A stretch of 64,000 nt of DNA from Lachnospira rogosae (GTDB lineage: Bacteria; Bacillota; Clostridia; Lachnospirales; Lachnospiraceae), in assembly GCF_040096455.1 (NCBI RefSeq), contig NZ_JBBMER010000003.1, positions 62,001 to 126,000 on the forward strand, given 5' to 3'. Of this stretch, positions 24,989-34,701 are shown one piece after another. Each line of letters begins with the position of its first letter. The first letter of the stretch is position 1. The position numbers and the translations under genes were made by a program. Below the pieces are notes generated by a model. The model had not been told where the DNA came from and made no database searches. It worked only from the letters and a program-made list of their open reading frames with translations.

Positions 24989-27502
24989 ATGAGAATATGT
25001 TATAAGGCAGGAAATGTAACCTATAACACTAACTATTATTCGGTTATTACAGATTCAGTAGAAATAAGAATATGGTTTCTCACAGATGAAATAATCAGAA
25101 TAAGAGCCGGCTTTGATGGAGACTGGGATGAAGCTTCATATAGTCTTGCTATGACAGCATGGGACTCAAGAACAGATGAGTTTTTAAAGGGCTATAGAAA
25201 AAGAGTTGAAGTGGCATACTCAGAGCTTGTGGATGGAGCTGACAAGGCAGTTATTTGCGGAAGTAAGCTTCGTATAGAAATTGAAAAGAATCCATTCCGT
25301 ATATGTGTATATGATAAAGATGGAACATTATTACATGCAGATATTACAGATCTTGCATATAGAGAGGATTCAAATAAAAGGCGGATACATACAAGCCAGA
25401 TAGAAGCGGATGACTACTTTTATGGCTTTGGTGAGAAAGGGGGAGATATTAATAAGGCTGAAAAGTATATGAATATGGCTCCTGGTGATGCAATGGGCTA
25501 TAATCCTAAGGAAACAGATTCGTTGTATAAGCATATCCCATTTTATATAAAGCTTTCAGGCTCAACCCATAAGGCAGTTGGATATTTCTATCATACAACA
25601 GCAGAATGTGACTTTAATATGGGACGTGAAAAGAGAAATTACTGGCATCGTTACTCAAGCTTCAGATCAGATGCCGGAGATATAGATCTCTTTCTTATAG
25701 CAGGACCTTCAATAGGAGAAGTAATAAGCAGATATACAGATCTTACAGGCAAGTCAATACTTCTTCCAAAGGCAGCACTTGGATATCTTGGTTCTTCAAT
25801 GTATTATCCAGAGCTTCCTAAGGATTGTGATGATGCGATACTTGAATTTATAGATACTACCAGAGAAGAAGGAATTCCTGTAGACGGCTTCCAGCTTTCA
25901 TCAGGATATTGTGCAGTAGAGACAGAGCAGGGAATTAAAAGATGCAGCTTTACCTGGAATTATAAAAGATTCAAGAATCCAGAAGAATGGTTTGCAAAAA
26001 TGAAGGAAAAGGGCATAGTTGTTTCACCTAATGTCAAACCTGGAATGCTCCTGGTTCATCCGTATCTGGAGGATATGAAGAAAAAGGATATGTTTGTATA
26101 TGACAGCATAAAGGATGAACCCGGTAAAGGTACATGGTGGGGTGGAACCGGAATATTTGTAGATTTCACCAAAGAACAGACAAGAGAATACTGGAAAGAA
26201 TACCTGAAAGAGGGACTTATAAAGTATGGCTGTGAATCAGTATGGAATGATAACTGTGAATATGATTCTATGGTTGATAAGGATGCAAGAGTGTATTTTG
26301 AAGGTAAAGGAAGTACTATTGGTGAGCTAAAGCCGGTAATGAGTAATATCATGTGCCAGCTCTCTAATGAGGCAGTAACGGAATATAATGAGAATATAAG
26401 ACCATTTTCAGTATGCCGTTCAGGACACGCAGGTATACAAAGATATGCACAGGTGTGGGCAGGCGACAATCTTACATGCTGGGATGCATTAAAGTATAAC
26501 ATAGCAACTATACTTGGCATGGGACTTTCTGGCGTTGCAAATCACGGCTGTGATGTAGGTGGATTCTATGGAGAGTCACCAGAGCCTGAGCTTTTTGTAA
26601 GATGGGTGCAGAATGGTGTGTTCATGCCAAGATTTTCAATACATTCAGTAAATACTGATAATACAGTTACAGAGCCATGGATGTATAGTGGCATGAAGGA
26701 TTATATTAGAACTGCAATTAAACTTAGATATTCTATGTCTCCTTATCTTTATTCGCTTGAATACAGAGCACATAAGACAGGACTTCCTATTATGCAGCCA
26801 ATGTTTATGGTATTCCAGAACGATAGTAATACATATAATGAAGGCGTGGATTTTATGTGGGGCGATTCATTACTTGTAGCAAATGTTGTAGAAAAGGGTG
26901 CAGAGATAAGAGAGGTATATTTACCTGATACAGGAGATAAAAATATACGTTTTTATGATTATTATACCAGAAACGAATATGAAGGCGGCAAGACTATAAA
27001 TGTACCGGTGGATATAAGTTCAATTCCAATGTTTATAAAGAGTGGAGCTATTATTCCGATGGCTGCTAATGAACTTAACAATCTTATGAATGATAAGGTT
27101 GATTCACTTCATATAATAATGGCACCTGATATAGATTCTTCATTTACTATATATGATGATGATGGAAAAACTAATGATTATAAGAATGGCAGCTACTTAA
27201 AAACTGATATTAGAGTTAAAGCTGGTGCGAAGACATATATCGATTTTGAATATGAAGGCAGTTATGAGAACACAGTAGAAACAATGGAACTTGATGTGAT
27301 ACATAGGGAGAAAGCACCATTCTATGTACAGCTTGATGGAAAGGAAGTGCCACATTTCCTTCATAGAAGAAAATACGAGGAAAGTGACATTGGATGGTAT
27401 TACAGCCAGACTAAGAAATCAGTGCAGGTAAAGTATCCTAATCCAAAGAAAAACCATCAGGTGCTTATATCATTTGAAGTCTTTGATATGATTGGAATGT
27501 AA
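24989..27502 (+). CDS. Glycoside hydrolase family 31 (alpha-glucosidase/alpha-xylosidase)
   Basis: The 837-residue cytoplasmic enzyme has no signal peptide. The GH31 nucleophile motif appears as SVWNDNCEYDS, and the acid/base region as WAGDNLTCWDALKYNIA. GHAGIQRYAQVW and the beta-sandwich ends are also present. GH31 enzymes remove alpha-linked glucose or xylose; which one cannot be told here. It has an AAAGGAG binding site. It heads an operon with a TRAP transporter and is divergent from an AraC regulator, so it probably cleaves what the transporter or another importer brings in. Confidence 0.9.
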   Translation: MRICYKAGNVTYNTNYYSVITDSVEIRIWFLTDEIIRIRAGFDGDWDEASYSLAMTAWDSRTDEFLKGYRKRVEVAYSELVDGADKAVICGSKLRIEIEKNPFRICVYDKDGTLLHADITDLAYREDSNKRRIHTSQIEADDYFYGFGEKGGDINKAEKYMNMAPGDAMGYNPKETDSLYKHIPFYIKLSGSTHKAVGYFYHTTAECDFNMGREKRNYWHRYSSFRSDAGDIDLFLIAGPSIGEVISRYTDLTGKSILLPKAALGYLGSSMYYPELPKDCDDAILEFIDTTREEGIPVDGFQLSSGYCAVETEQGIKRCSFTWNYKRFKNPEEWFAKMKEKGIVVSPNVKPGMLLVHPYLEDMKKKDMFVYDSIKDEPGKGTWWGGTGIFVDFTKEQTREYWKEYLKEGLIKYGCESVWNDNCEYDSMVDKDARVYFEGKGSTIGELKPVMSNIMCQLSNEAVTEYNENIRPFSVCRSGHAGIQRYAQVWAGDNLTCWDALKYNIATILGMGLSGVANHGCDVGGFYGESPEPELFVRWVQNGVFMPRFSIHSVNTDNTVTEPWMYSGMKDYIRTAIKLRYSMSPYLYSLEYRAHKTGLPIMQPMFMVFQNDSNTYNEGVDFMWGDSLLVANVVEKGAEIREVYLPDTGDKNIRFYDYYTRNEYEGGKTINVPVDISSIPMFIKSGAIIPMAANELNNLMNDKVDSLHIIMAPDIDSSFTIYDDDGKTNDYKNGSYLKTDIRVKAGAKTYIDFEYEGSYENTVETMELDVIHREKAPFYVQLDGKEVPHFLHRRKYEESDIGWYYSQTKKSVQVKYPNPKKNHQVLISFEVFDMIGM

Positions 27503-27626
27503 TAGCATCAGGCAAAAGCAGGCTGTTACGAAACAGGAGAAATAGTGTAATTCACAGCTTCAGGTTATTGTGCATAAGACCAGTAGCTGACATATAAAAA
27601 ATGAGTGCACAGAAATGAGGTATAAT

Positions 27627-28670
27627 ATGTTGAAAAAAATGAAAAAATATATTGCTGTTTTGCTTACAGTTACACTTATATGTTCATTTGGGCTGACAGG
27701 CTGTGGAACAAATAGCGCATCAAACAGTAAGGAAGCTACCGCAGAAAATCCTATGGTATTAACGCTGGCACATGGTTTGTCAGAAAGTCATACAGTACAT
27801 ATAGCTATGCTGCAGTTCGCAGAAGAGGTTAAGCAGAAGACTAACGGAAGAATAATAATCAAGATATTCCCTAATGGACAGCTTGGTTCAGAGACAGAGA
27901 ATCTTGAGCAGCTTCAGGCAGGTGTTATTGCTATGACAAAAGTATCAGCACCAGGTCTTGCAACATATAATGATGCTTATAATACATTTGGTCTTCCTTA
28001 TATATTTAGTAATATTGATGAGTTTTATAAAATAATGGATTCTGATAAAATGCAGGATTTCTTCCTGTCATCAGAAGATGATGGATTCGTAACCTTAACA
28101 TACTTTACATCAGGCTCCCGTTCATTCTACACAAAAGATAAGCCTATACGTAAGCCAGAGGATCTTAAAGGAATCAAGATACGTGTTCAGGATATGAAGT
28201 CACAGACGGATATGCTTACAGCACTTGGTGGAACACCGGTAGCAATGTCCTATGGTGACATATATACATCCCTTTCAACAGGTATTATAGATGGAACAGA
28301 GAACAATGAAACAGCGCTTACAACAGGTAAGCATGGTGAGATATGTAAGGTGTATTCGGTTGATGAGCATGCCATGATACCTGATGTTATGGTTATGAGC
28401 TCAAAGGTATGGAATAATATAGAGCCAGATGATCAGAAGATTATACTGCAGTGTGCAAAGGATGCTACACAGTCTCATAAGGTTATGTGGGATAAGGCAA
28501 TAGATGAGGCAGTAGCACAGGCAAAGGATATGGGTGTTGAATTTATTTATGATGTAGATAAGGAAGCATTCAGAAGTGCAACAGCAGGTCTTGTTACCGA
28601 GTATAGAAATAAGTATACAGGTGTTGCAGCTTTACTTGACAGAATAGATGAGATAAGGAAAGGAGAGTAA
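27627..28670 (+). CDS. dctP: TRAP transporter solute-binding lipoprotein DctP
   Basis: A lipoprotein signal ends LTGCG (lipid-attached Cys near residue 24). Then comes the DctP fold: NPMVLTLAHGLSESHTVH, PNGQLGSETENLEQLQAGVI, and the substrate arginine region KGIKIRVQDM with LGGTPVAMSYGDIYTSL. It binds an organic acid, probably a sugar acid. The start is ATG 27627 with GAGG; an earlier ATG at 27615 is less likely. It is first of three TRAP genes, followed by dctQ after 2 nt. Confidence 0.9.
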   Translation: MLKKMKKYIAVLLTVTLICSFGLTGCGTNSASNSKEATAENPMVLTLAHGLSESHTVHIAMLQFAEEVKQKTNGRIIIKIFPNGQLGSETENLEQLQAGVIAMTKVSAPGLATYNDAYNTFGLPYIFSNIDEFYKIMDSDKMQDFFLSSEDDGFVTLTYFTSGSRSFYTKDKPIRKPEDLKGIKIRVQDMKSQTDMLTALGGTPVAMSYGDIYTSLSTGIIDGTENNETALTTGKHGEICKVYSVDEHAMIPDVMVMSSKVWNNIEPDDQKIILQCAKDATQSHKVMWDKAIDEAVAQAKDMGVEFIYDVDKEAFRSATAGLVTEYRNKYTGVAALLDRIDEIRKGE

Positions 28671-28672
28671 CT

Positions 28673-29161
28673 ATGATTAATATACTTGTTAAAGTTAAAA
28701 ATGTTATGAATAAGATATTATCAGCAGCGAGTGTTGTTCTGCTTGTGTTTATGACTTCGTTAGTATTATGGCAGGTGTTTACAAGATATGTGCTTGGCAA
28801 ACCAGCAGCATTTACAGAAGAACTTGTTAAATACTCACTTATGTGGACAGCCTTTATAGGTGCTGCATATGCTTTCTTTACAAGAGATCATATGTCACTC
28901 ACTATTATTAAAGATAAGCTCACAGGTAATAAACGAAAAATATTATTACTGGTTATAGATGTACTTATTCTTTTACTTGCAGTGTTCGTGTTTGTAATTG
29001 GTGGATTTAAGCTGGCAATGTCAGCAAGGGCAGAGTATTCAGCACTTCTTGGTATTCCAAGAACACTTGTATATGCGGTATCCCCTGTTTCAGGTATCTT
29101 TATAGTAGTTGCACAGATTATTAATATATATGAAGACTTAACCGGTGTTAAGGTAGAATAG
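28673..29161 (+). CDS. dctQ: TRAP transporter small membrane subunit DctQ
   Basis: The protein has 162 residues and four membrane helices, with the family motif FTEELVKYSLMWTAFIGAAY. It starts two bases after dctP with AAGGAG upstream, and the next gene begins nine bases after its stop. DctQ joins DctM to form the Na+-driven importer in the cytoplasmic membrane. Confidence 0.9.
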   Translation: MINILVKVKNVMNKILSAASVVLLVFMTSLVLWQVFTRYVLGKPAAFTEELVKYSLMWTAFIGAAYAFFTRDHMSLTIIKDKLTGNKRKILLLVIDVLILLLAVFVFVIGGFKLAMSARAEYSALLGIPRTLVYAVSPVSGIFIVVAQIINIYEDLTGVKVE

Positions 29162-29170
29162 GAGGTAAAT

Positions 29171-30472
29171 ATGAGTATTGCAGTAACTACAGTAATATTA
29201 TTTGTTGTATTCGGTGTACTTCTGTTTTTAGGGGTTCCTATTTCAGTAAGTATTATTGCTTCGTCAATTGTAACTGCCATGTCAACGCTGTCATGGGATC
29301 AGATAACATTCATAACCATGCAGAAAATGAATTCGGGTGTTGAAAGCTTTTCGCTTTTAGCAGTTCCATTATTCATCCTTGCAGGTAATATTATGAATAA
29401 TGGTGGTATAGCCAAGAGACTTATTAACTTTGCACAGATATTCGTAGGAAAGATTCCAGGAAACCTTGCACAGGCTAATATTCTTGCAAATATGCTCTTT
29501 GGTGCATTATCTGGTTCATCAGTAGCAGCAGCTTCTGCAATAGGAGGATGTATGAGTCCTATTGAAAAAGAGCAGAAGTATGATCCTGCTTATGCGGCAG
29601 CAGCTAACATAGCCTCAGCACCAACAGGACTTCTTATTCCACCTACATCGGCATTCATTGTATATTCAACAGTTGCAGGTGGTGTATCTATATCGACATT
29701 GTTTATGGCAGGCTATGTACCTGGAATATTGATGGGTGTTGTATGTATGATAGTCGCCTTCATTGGTGCAAAGAAGTTAGGCATAAAGGCTGTTGGAAGA
29801 GATAAGTCAGTAAGTATTTTAAAGATATTTGTTGATGCTATCCCATCATTACTTCTTATAATAATTGTTATTGGTGGTATTGTATCAGGTATATTTACAG
29901 CAACAGAAGGTGCTGGTATTGCAGTTCTGTATTGCCTCATACTTTCTATCATATACAAGAGCATGAATTTTAAGACATTTGTAGAAATACTTAAGAAATC
30001 AGCTAAGGTGTCAGGAGTAATTCTTTTCCTTATATCAGCATCATCAGCTATGTCATTCGTTATGGCTTATTCTGGAATACCAGCAGCCATAAGTAACGGA
30101 TTATTAAGTATTTCAACTAATAAGGTTGTAATATTCTTATTAATGAATATTATACTTCTGGTTGTTGGTATGTTTATGGATATTACACCAGCTATACTTA
30201 TATTTACACCTATCTTCCTTCCTATCGCACAGAGCTTTGGAATGACAGATATCCAGTTTGGTGTAATGCTTATATTCAATATGTGTCTTGGTAATATTAC
30301 ACCACCTGTTGGTTCTGTATTATTCGTAGGCTGTGGTATTGAAAATGTATCAATCGAGAAAGTAACACCTAAGCTTATACCTTATTTTATTGGTTTAATT
30401 ATATTACTTATGCTTATTACATTTATTCCAGAGCTGTCACTTGGAGTACCAAAGCTTATGGGATTGATTTAG
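29171..30472 (+). CDS. dctM: TRAP transporter large permease DctM
   Basis: The protein has 433 residues and about twelve helices. Family motifs include VPLFILAGNIMNNGGIAKRL, GALSGSSVAAASAIG, GLLIPPTSAFIVYS and GNITPPVGSVLF. It is the transport channel of the DctPQM system and imports substrate with sodium. It is the last gene of the GH31-TRAP operon, followed by a strong terminator. Confidence 0.93.
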   Translation: MSIAVTTVILFVVFGVLLFLGVPISVSIIASSIVTAMSTLSWDQITFITMQKMNSGVESFSLLAVPLFILAGNIMNNGGIAKRLINFAQIFVGKIPGNLAQANILANMLFGALSGSSVAAASAIGGCMSPIEKEQKYDPAYAAAANIASAPTGLLIPPTSAFIVYSTVAGGVSISTLFMAGYVPGILMGVVCMIVAFIGAKKLGIKAVGRDKSVSILKIFVDAIPSLLLIIIVIGGIVSGIFTATEGAGIAVLYCLILSIIYKSMNFKTFVEILKKSAKVSGVILFLISASSAMSFVMAYSGIPAAISNGLLSISTNKVVIFLLMNIILLVVGMFMDITPAILIFTPIFLPIAQSFGMTDIQFGVMLIFNMCLGNITPPVGSVLFVGCGIENVSIEKVTPKLIPYFIGLIILLMLITFIPELSLGVPKLMGLI

Positions 30473-30514
30473 TATAAAATAACAAGACTTTTTTCCTAAT
30501 ATTATATAAAACAG

Positions 30515-30557
30515 ACATCCGGCCAGGTCGCTTGATAGGACCTGGTCGGATGTTTTG
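30515..30557 (+). terminator. Intrinsic terminator of the GH31-TRAP operon
   Basis: ACATCCGGCCAGG pairs with CCTGGTCGGATGT, followed by TTTGTT. Confidence 0.8.
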
Positions 30558-30754
30558 TTAGCTATCTTAGAATTCTGTTTTATTATTTATTTTGTGTTAT
30601 AATAAGTTTTATATTTTTATATTTTTGGATTTTTAGATTTTTGTTGAAGCTTTGTCTGTTACAGGGTGCAGGAAAAGACAATTTTAAATGGGCATACAGA
30701 CGGCTGACAACACAATGGAAATAAATAACGAATGTAAGAAAAGGAATTAACAGA

Positions 30755-30898
30755 ATGTTATATATAATGAGATATGGGAAAACAGACTGGAATGTACAGC
30801 ATAAGCTGCAGGGAAGAATAGATATACCAAATAATGAAAAATATATGAAAAATGTACAAAATACATATGTGAAACTATTCTTATATGCTACAATATAA
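30755..30898 (+). pseudogene. Histidine phosphatase (phosphoglycerate mutase-like) N-terminal remnant
   Basis: Forty-seven codons read MLYIMRYGKTDWNVQHKLQG and then RIDIPNNE, the start of a histidine phosphatase. The catalytic RHG is RYG and the protein ends where the full domain should begin. An AAGGAA binding site remains. The rest of the gene is absent, so it is a relic. Confidence 0.65.
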
Positions 30899-30956
30899 TA
30901 ACAAGATGTGTTAATAACTATACAACAACTTTTAGTGGGTAAGAATGGAGAGAAGT

Positions 30957-31397
30957 ATGAATATATCGTTTTTTTTACAACCAAAGTGCAAGGTAGCATA
31001 TATTTACAATGATGACACAATAAGACAGGGATTACAGAAGATGAATTATTATGGCTATTCTGCAATTCCTGTTCTTGATGAGAATGAGCATTATGTTGGG
31101 ACAATCACGGAAGGTGATTTCCTTTGGCATATATGCAGAATTAAACAGAATAACGCGATGGAAGTTGATATAAAGGAATTAGAAAAGCAGAGAGTTAACG
31201 AGCTTTATTTCAGACGTAATTATCCAAGTGTTAATGTGGATACATCGATGGAAGCATTGATTGAAAGAATATCTAATCAGAATTTTGTTCCAGTTGTAGA
31301 CGACAGAGGTGTATTTATAGGAATTATAACAAGAAAAGATGTAATTACATATTTGTCTACCAAGAAGAAAGAGCAAGTGTTTCAGAAGATTTCTTAG
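30957..31397 (+). CDS. CBS-domain pair protein
   Basis: The protein has 146 residues made almost wholly of two CBS repeats: the first around YGYSAIPVLDENEHYVGTIT, the second around NFVPVVDDRGVFIGIITRKD. Such stand-alone modules bind adenosyl nucleotides and regulate partners. ATG 30957 follows GGAGAG; the in-frame ATG at 30945 lies within that site. It is a single gene with no clear partner beside it. Confidence 0.85.
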   Translation: MNISFFLQPKCKVAYIYNDDTIRQGLQKMNYYGYSAIPVLDENEHYVGTITEGDFLWHICRIKQNNAMEVDIKELEKQRVNELYFRRNYPSVNVDTSMEALIERISNQNFVPVVDDRGVFIGIITRKDVITYLSTKKKEQVFQKIS

Positions 31398-31552
31398 ATG
31401 TTAGGCTGAGTAGATTAATTAAGTAATGATATTTATGGTGGTATATAATATTCTATATTAGAATGTGATGATTTTTAATAGTAGTATTATTAAAATATTA
31501 ATTTTAATAGTGTGTAATTATAATCTTATAGTGTGTAATTGCAACAAGGAAA

Positions 31553-31604
31553 TGTCAACATTAACTATAATTGGGTTGACATTAACAAGCTGAGTAACTA
31601 TACT
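31553..31604 (+). promoter_or_regulatory. bioB promoter with overlapping BirA-type operator
   Basis: TGTCAAC (31553-31559), 15 bases, GTTGACA (31575-31581): the spacing and arms of biotin-repressor operators. The right arm contains TTGACA (31576-31581), the -35 of a promoter with a 17-base spacer and TATACT (31599-31604). Binding by BirA-biotinyl-AMP would block the polymerase. Confidence 0.75.
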
Positions 31605-31709
31605 TATGCGTATGCACGGGGGTTAAAGGATAAGGCTGCTTATTGATAGAATTATTCATTTTACCAGAGTTAGTATTAATTCAATTAGTGTGCAGGAACG
31701 GAGTAAAGT

Positions 31710-32726
31710 ATGGGCGTTATGCAGAATGTTACAGAAAATATTAATGTTGGGAAATTATTAGATAATTGGGACGAAACACACGAATTAACCAAAGATGAGG
31801 CACTTGCAATTCTTAATTGTGATGATGTATGTCTTGACAAGCTTATTGAAACAGCGTATGCGTTAAGACTTAAATATAAAGGAAAGAAAGTAAGCATACA
31901 GCTTCTTACTAATGTCAGAAGTGGTAACTGTTCACAGAATTGTGCTTACTGTGCCCAGTCGTGTGAGTCCCAGGCTCAGATAGAGAAATATAAAAGAGTA
32001 TCAGACGAGAAGTTGTATGGAGATAATGACCTTGTAGATAATAAACATCTTGCGAGACATTGTATTGGACTTAGCGGTATAAGCTTTACAGATGCTGAGA
32101 TAGAAGATTTAGCCGGACGTATAAGAAAGATGAAGAAGAATGATACCCAGATATGCTGTTCTATTGGATTTCTTACAGAAAAGCAGGCTTTAATGCTTAA
32201 GGAAGCAGGACTTAACAGAATTAACCATAACCTTAACAGCAGCCGTAGATTTTATCCCAATATATGCACAACACATACATATGACCAGAGAATTAATAAT
32301 ATAAGAATGTTAAAAAGAATAGGTTTTGAGATGTGCTGTGGCGGTATTATCGGAATGGGCGAGAGCAGGGAAGATGTTGTAGATATGCTTATGGACGTAA
32401 AGGAAATCAATCCAGAGTCAGTGCCAATTAATTTTCTTCTTCCAATAAAGGGAACAAGGCTTGCAGACAGAGATATATCAGGACTTACACCACAGTATTG
32501 TCTTAAGGTGTTATGCCTTGCAAGATTATTAGTTCCTAAGTCAGACATAAGATGTGCGGCTGGACGTGAAGTATACTTTAAGGGAATTGAGCCAACATTA
32601 TTTAAAGTTGTAGATTCAATATTTGCTTCTGGTTATTTAACAGCAGATGGACAGGGAATAGATGATACTATTAAGATGATAGAAAATGCAGGATTTACGG
32701 GTGAGATAGAGAGTAAAGACTGTTAA
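31710..32726 (+). CDS. bioB: Biotin synthase
   Basis: This radical SAM enzyme inserts sulfur into dethiobiotin. It has 338 residues with the CxxxCxxC cluster in NCSQNCAYCAQS, SIGFLTEKQALMLKEAGLNR, and ECCGG-type residues as EMCCGGIIGMGE. FLLPIKGTRL and RCAAGREVYFKG are also present. A binding site (ACGGAG) precedes ATG 31710. The promoter carries a BirA-like operator, so it is likely repressed by biotin. No other biotin genes are nearby, so the cell may import dethiobiotin or pimelate-derived precursors, or hold the rest elsewhere. Confidence 0.95.
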   Translation: MGVMQNVTENINVGKLLDNWDETHELTKDEALAILNCDDVCLDKLIETAYALRLKYKGKKVSIQLLTNVRSGNCSQNCAYCAQSCESQAQIEKYKRVSDEKLYGDNDLVDNKHLARHCIGLSGISFTDAEIEDLAGRIRKMKKNDTQICCSIGFLTEKQALMLKEAGLNRINHNLNSSRRFYPNICTTHTYDQRINNIRMLKRIGFEMCCGGIIGMGESREDVVDMLMDVKEINPESVPINFLLPIKGTRLADRDISGLTPQYCLKVLCLARLLVPKSDIRCAAGREVYFKGIEPTLFKVVDSIFASGYLTADGQGIDDTIKMIENAGFTGEIESKDC

Positions 32727-32755
32727 TAGACTTATAGGACAAGATATGTTGATAG

Positions 32756-32797
32756 AACAGCCGCCAGCCTTTGAAATTAAATGGTTGACGGCTGTTT
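32756..32797 (+). terminator. Intrinsic terminator of bioB
   Basis: AACAGCCG pairs with CGGCTGTT, with CCAGCC/GGTTG inside, followed by TAATCTTTTT. Confidence 0.75.
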
Positions 32798-32855
32798 AAT
32801 CTTTTTAATTAAATACATCATTGAAATAGGACATATTATTTTTGCCCATTAATTA

Positions 32856-33641
32856 TTACTGTTTGTTAGTTCTATCAAGTGCAGTAATTGTCTTAGTGGC
32901 TGTGTTGAGTGCTTTCGTAATTGCACTGCTGGCTTCGCCCATACCTTTGGCAAGCTTCTGTACTTCTTCAGCAACTACAGCAAAGCCTTTTCCAGCATCA
33001 CCGGCTCTTGCAGCTTCAATGGAAGCATTAAGTGCAAGTATATTCTGTCGTTTGCTGAATCCGTCTATTAATTTGACCTTGTCATTGGCTGTAGCAAGCT
33101 GGCTTGCGGCGGCACTAATTCCTGTTGTAAGTTCATTTAGAATAGTTGAGTTCTGGCGGGCAGTGTAGCTTGCACGGACAAACATATTGATAACATCGCC
33201 CAGCAGATTGGCAGAAGCGTCAATCTCCTCTTTAGTACGCACGTTTACTTTTTGCAGAGCCTTGATGTACTTATCTTCATTAATTCCAAGTTCACGTGCT
33301 GTTGCCCTGAACCTTTCTTCGTCTGGGTTCTCAGGAAGAACCTGTCCGCCGATAATACTTCCAAGAACAGTTCCATCATCAAGAGTAATAGGAATACCGA
33401 AATCAACTAATCCTGCATGACAAGGATAAACGCCATTACCATCACGGTCACACTGCTCACATCTCTTGCGGCCTTCAGTACTTCCTCTGGTAAGATCGAT
33501 GCAGAATTCAGTGAAATTATAACATTCGCTTATGTACTTGCCGTCTGCACCTACAGCAACAGTTGCCAGCCCGGTACTCTTTGCCCAGTTAGACATAATC
33601 TCTTCAAATTTGACCATATCACAAAAATCCTGAATCCTCAT
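32856..33641 (-). CDS. Soluble chemoreceptor: PocR ligand-binding domain fused to short MCP signalling hairpin
   Basis: The protein has 261 residues and no membrane helix. Residues about 1-170 form a PocR sensory domain (CEQCDRDGNGVYPCHAGL, FGIPITLDDGTVLGSIIGGQ), which in other proteins binds small organic ligands. Residues about 185-261 are a methyl-accepting signalling tip: NILALNASIEAARAGDAG then GFAVVAEEVQKLA. The signalling part is much shorter than usual and lacks HAMP and methylation helices. The start is ATG 33641 with GGAGG. It points to a motile host with cytoplasmic chemosensing. Confidence 0.88.
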   Translation of the reverse strand: MRIQDFCDMVKFEEIMSNWAKSTGLATVAVGADGKYISECYNFTEFCIDLTRGSTEGRKRCEQCDRDGNGVYPCHAGLVDFGIPITLDDGTVLGSIIGGQVLPENPDEERFRATARELGINEDKYIKALQKVNVRTKEEIDASANLLGDVINMFVRASYTARQNSTILNELTTGISAAASQLATANDKVKLIDGFSKRQNILALNASIEAARAGDAGKGFAVVAEEVQKLAKGMGEASSAITKALNTATKTITALDRTNKQ

Positions 33642-33952
33642 AATTAAATCCTCCAATTAAGGTTTTTATATTTTTTATATTATACTATATTGTCGGTATA
33701 TTTACATTATATATTAATCGCAAATTCAAAGAAAAATAAAAAAATTGCCATATGATTTATTGTCAAAAATATAGAATATTATAAGTTTATTTGATTATGA
33801 AATTAAACAAATTTAATTACTGGGGTATATATTTTAAACAATTAGCCATAATATTTACAGAATATAAGCTCATATTCCGAAATAGACCTATTTGGGTCAA
33901 TCGTAACTATCATAAAATCTTTAGTAATAGCATAGCTAAGAGGTTAAGGTAA

Positions 33953-34639
33953 ATGAACAATACCCGTTACGAAGATTTTTGCAATAGAATGAGAGTATAT
34001 AGAAAAAGACTTGGCTATAATCAGGCAGATATCGGAAAAGAGCTGGGAATATCACAGAATGACTATTCTAAAAGAGAAAATGGACTGATAATGATTTCGT
34101 ATGATAATTTAAAAAAATTGCAGGAAATTGGAATGGACATTGATGAGCTGGTTTCGGGAAAGAGAGACGATATTGATACTAAAGATTTGGACGAGCTTAT
34201 AAGTGACTGTGAAAGTGAAGAACTTAAAGATATGACTATGCGTATGGTTGCTGAATGTATAAAATATTATCGTGTTAATGACACTAAGAATAAAGACAAT
34301 GATACGCAGAATGATAGAATGTTTGATTTTATGTTGAAGCAGTGGGATGATTTTTCAATGCTTGAATATGTAAGGCACGAAACGCATTATTCACAGGAGG
34401 TTATGTCTGAAAAGCTGGGACTGACAAGAAAGAAGTACAGAAAATACGAAAAAGAGATTATGTATCCTGATGCAGATACTCTTGTTCAGATGTATAATTT
34501 GTACAAATGCAGACCATCAATGTATCTTAATATGTATGACAGAAGATATTACGTTATGCAGAACGTATGGATGGAGTTGGATGATAACCAGCGTGACAGA
34601 ATATTAAGAATGGTCAAGGCGATAAAGAATATAATATAG
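33953..34639 (+). CDS. Transcriptional regulator with two XRE helix-turn-helix domains
   Basis: The protein has 228 residues. The first HTH (about 9-60) reads RMRVYRKRLGYNQADIGKEL, and the second (about 140-190) reads YVRHETHYSQEVMSEKLGLT; an acidic linker joins them. Duplicate HTH proteins may bind DNA as monomers or bridge sites. No ligand domain is seen. The upstream region (33642-33952) is AT-rich and holds no gene; the start has weak AAGG spacing. A strong terminator follows. Target genes are unknown. Confidence 0.8.
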   Translation: MNNTRYEDFCNRMRVYRKRLGYNQADIGKELGISQNDYSKRENGLIMISYDNLKKLQEIGMDIDELVSGKRDDIDTKDLDELISDCESEELKDMTMRMVAECIKYYRVNDTKNKDNDTQNDRMFDFMLKQWDDFSMLEYVRHETHYSQEVMSEKLGLTRKKYRKYEKEIMYPDADTLVQMYNLYKCRPSMYLNMYDRRYYVMQNVWMELDDNQRDRILRMVKAIKNII

Positions 34640-34647
34640 AAAAAGGA

Positions 34648-34701
34648 GTACCTGTAAATGCAAGACACAAACAATGTTAAGCATTTGCGGGTACATTTTT
34701 T
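34648..34701 (+). terminator. Intrinsic terminator of the double-HTH gene
   Basis: GTACCTGTAAATGC pairs with GCATTTGCGGGTAC over a 19-base loop and is followed by ATTTTTT. Confidence 0.75.
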
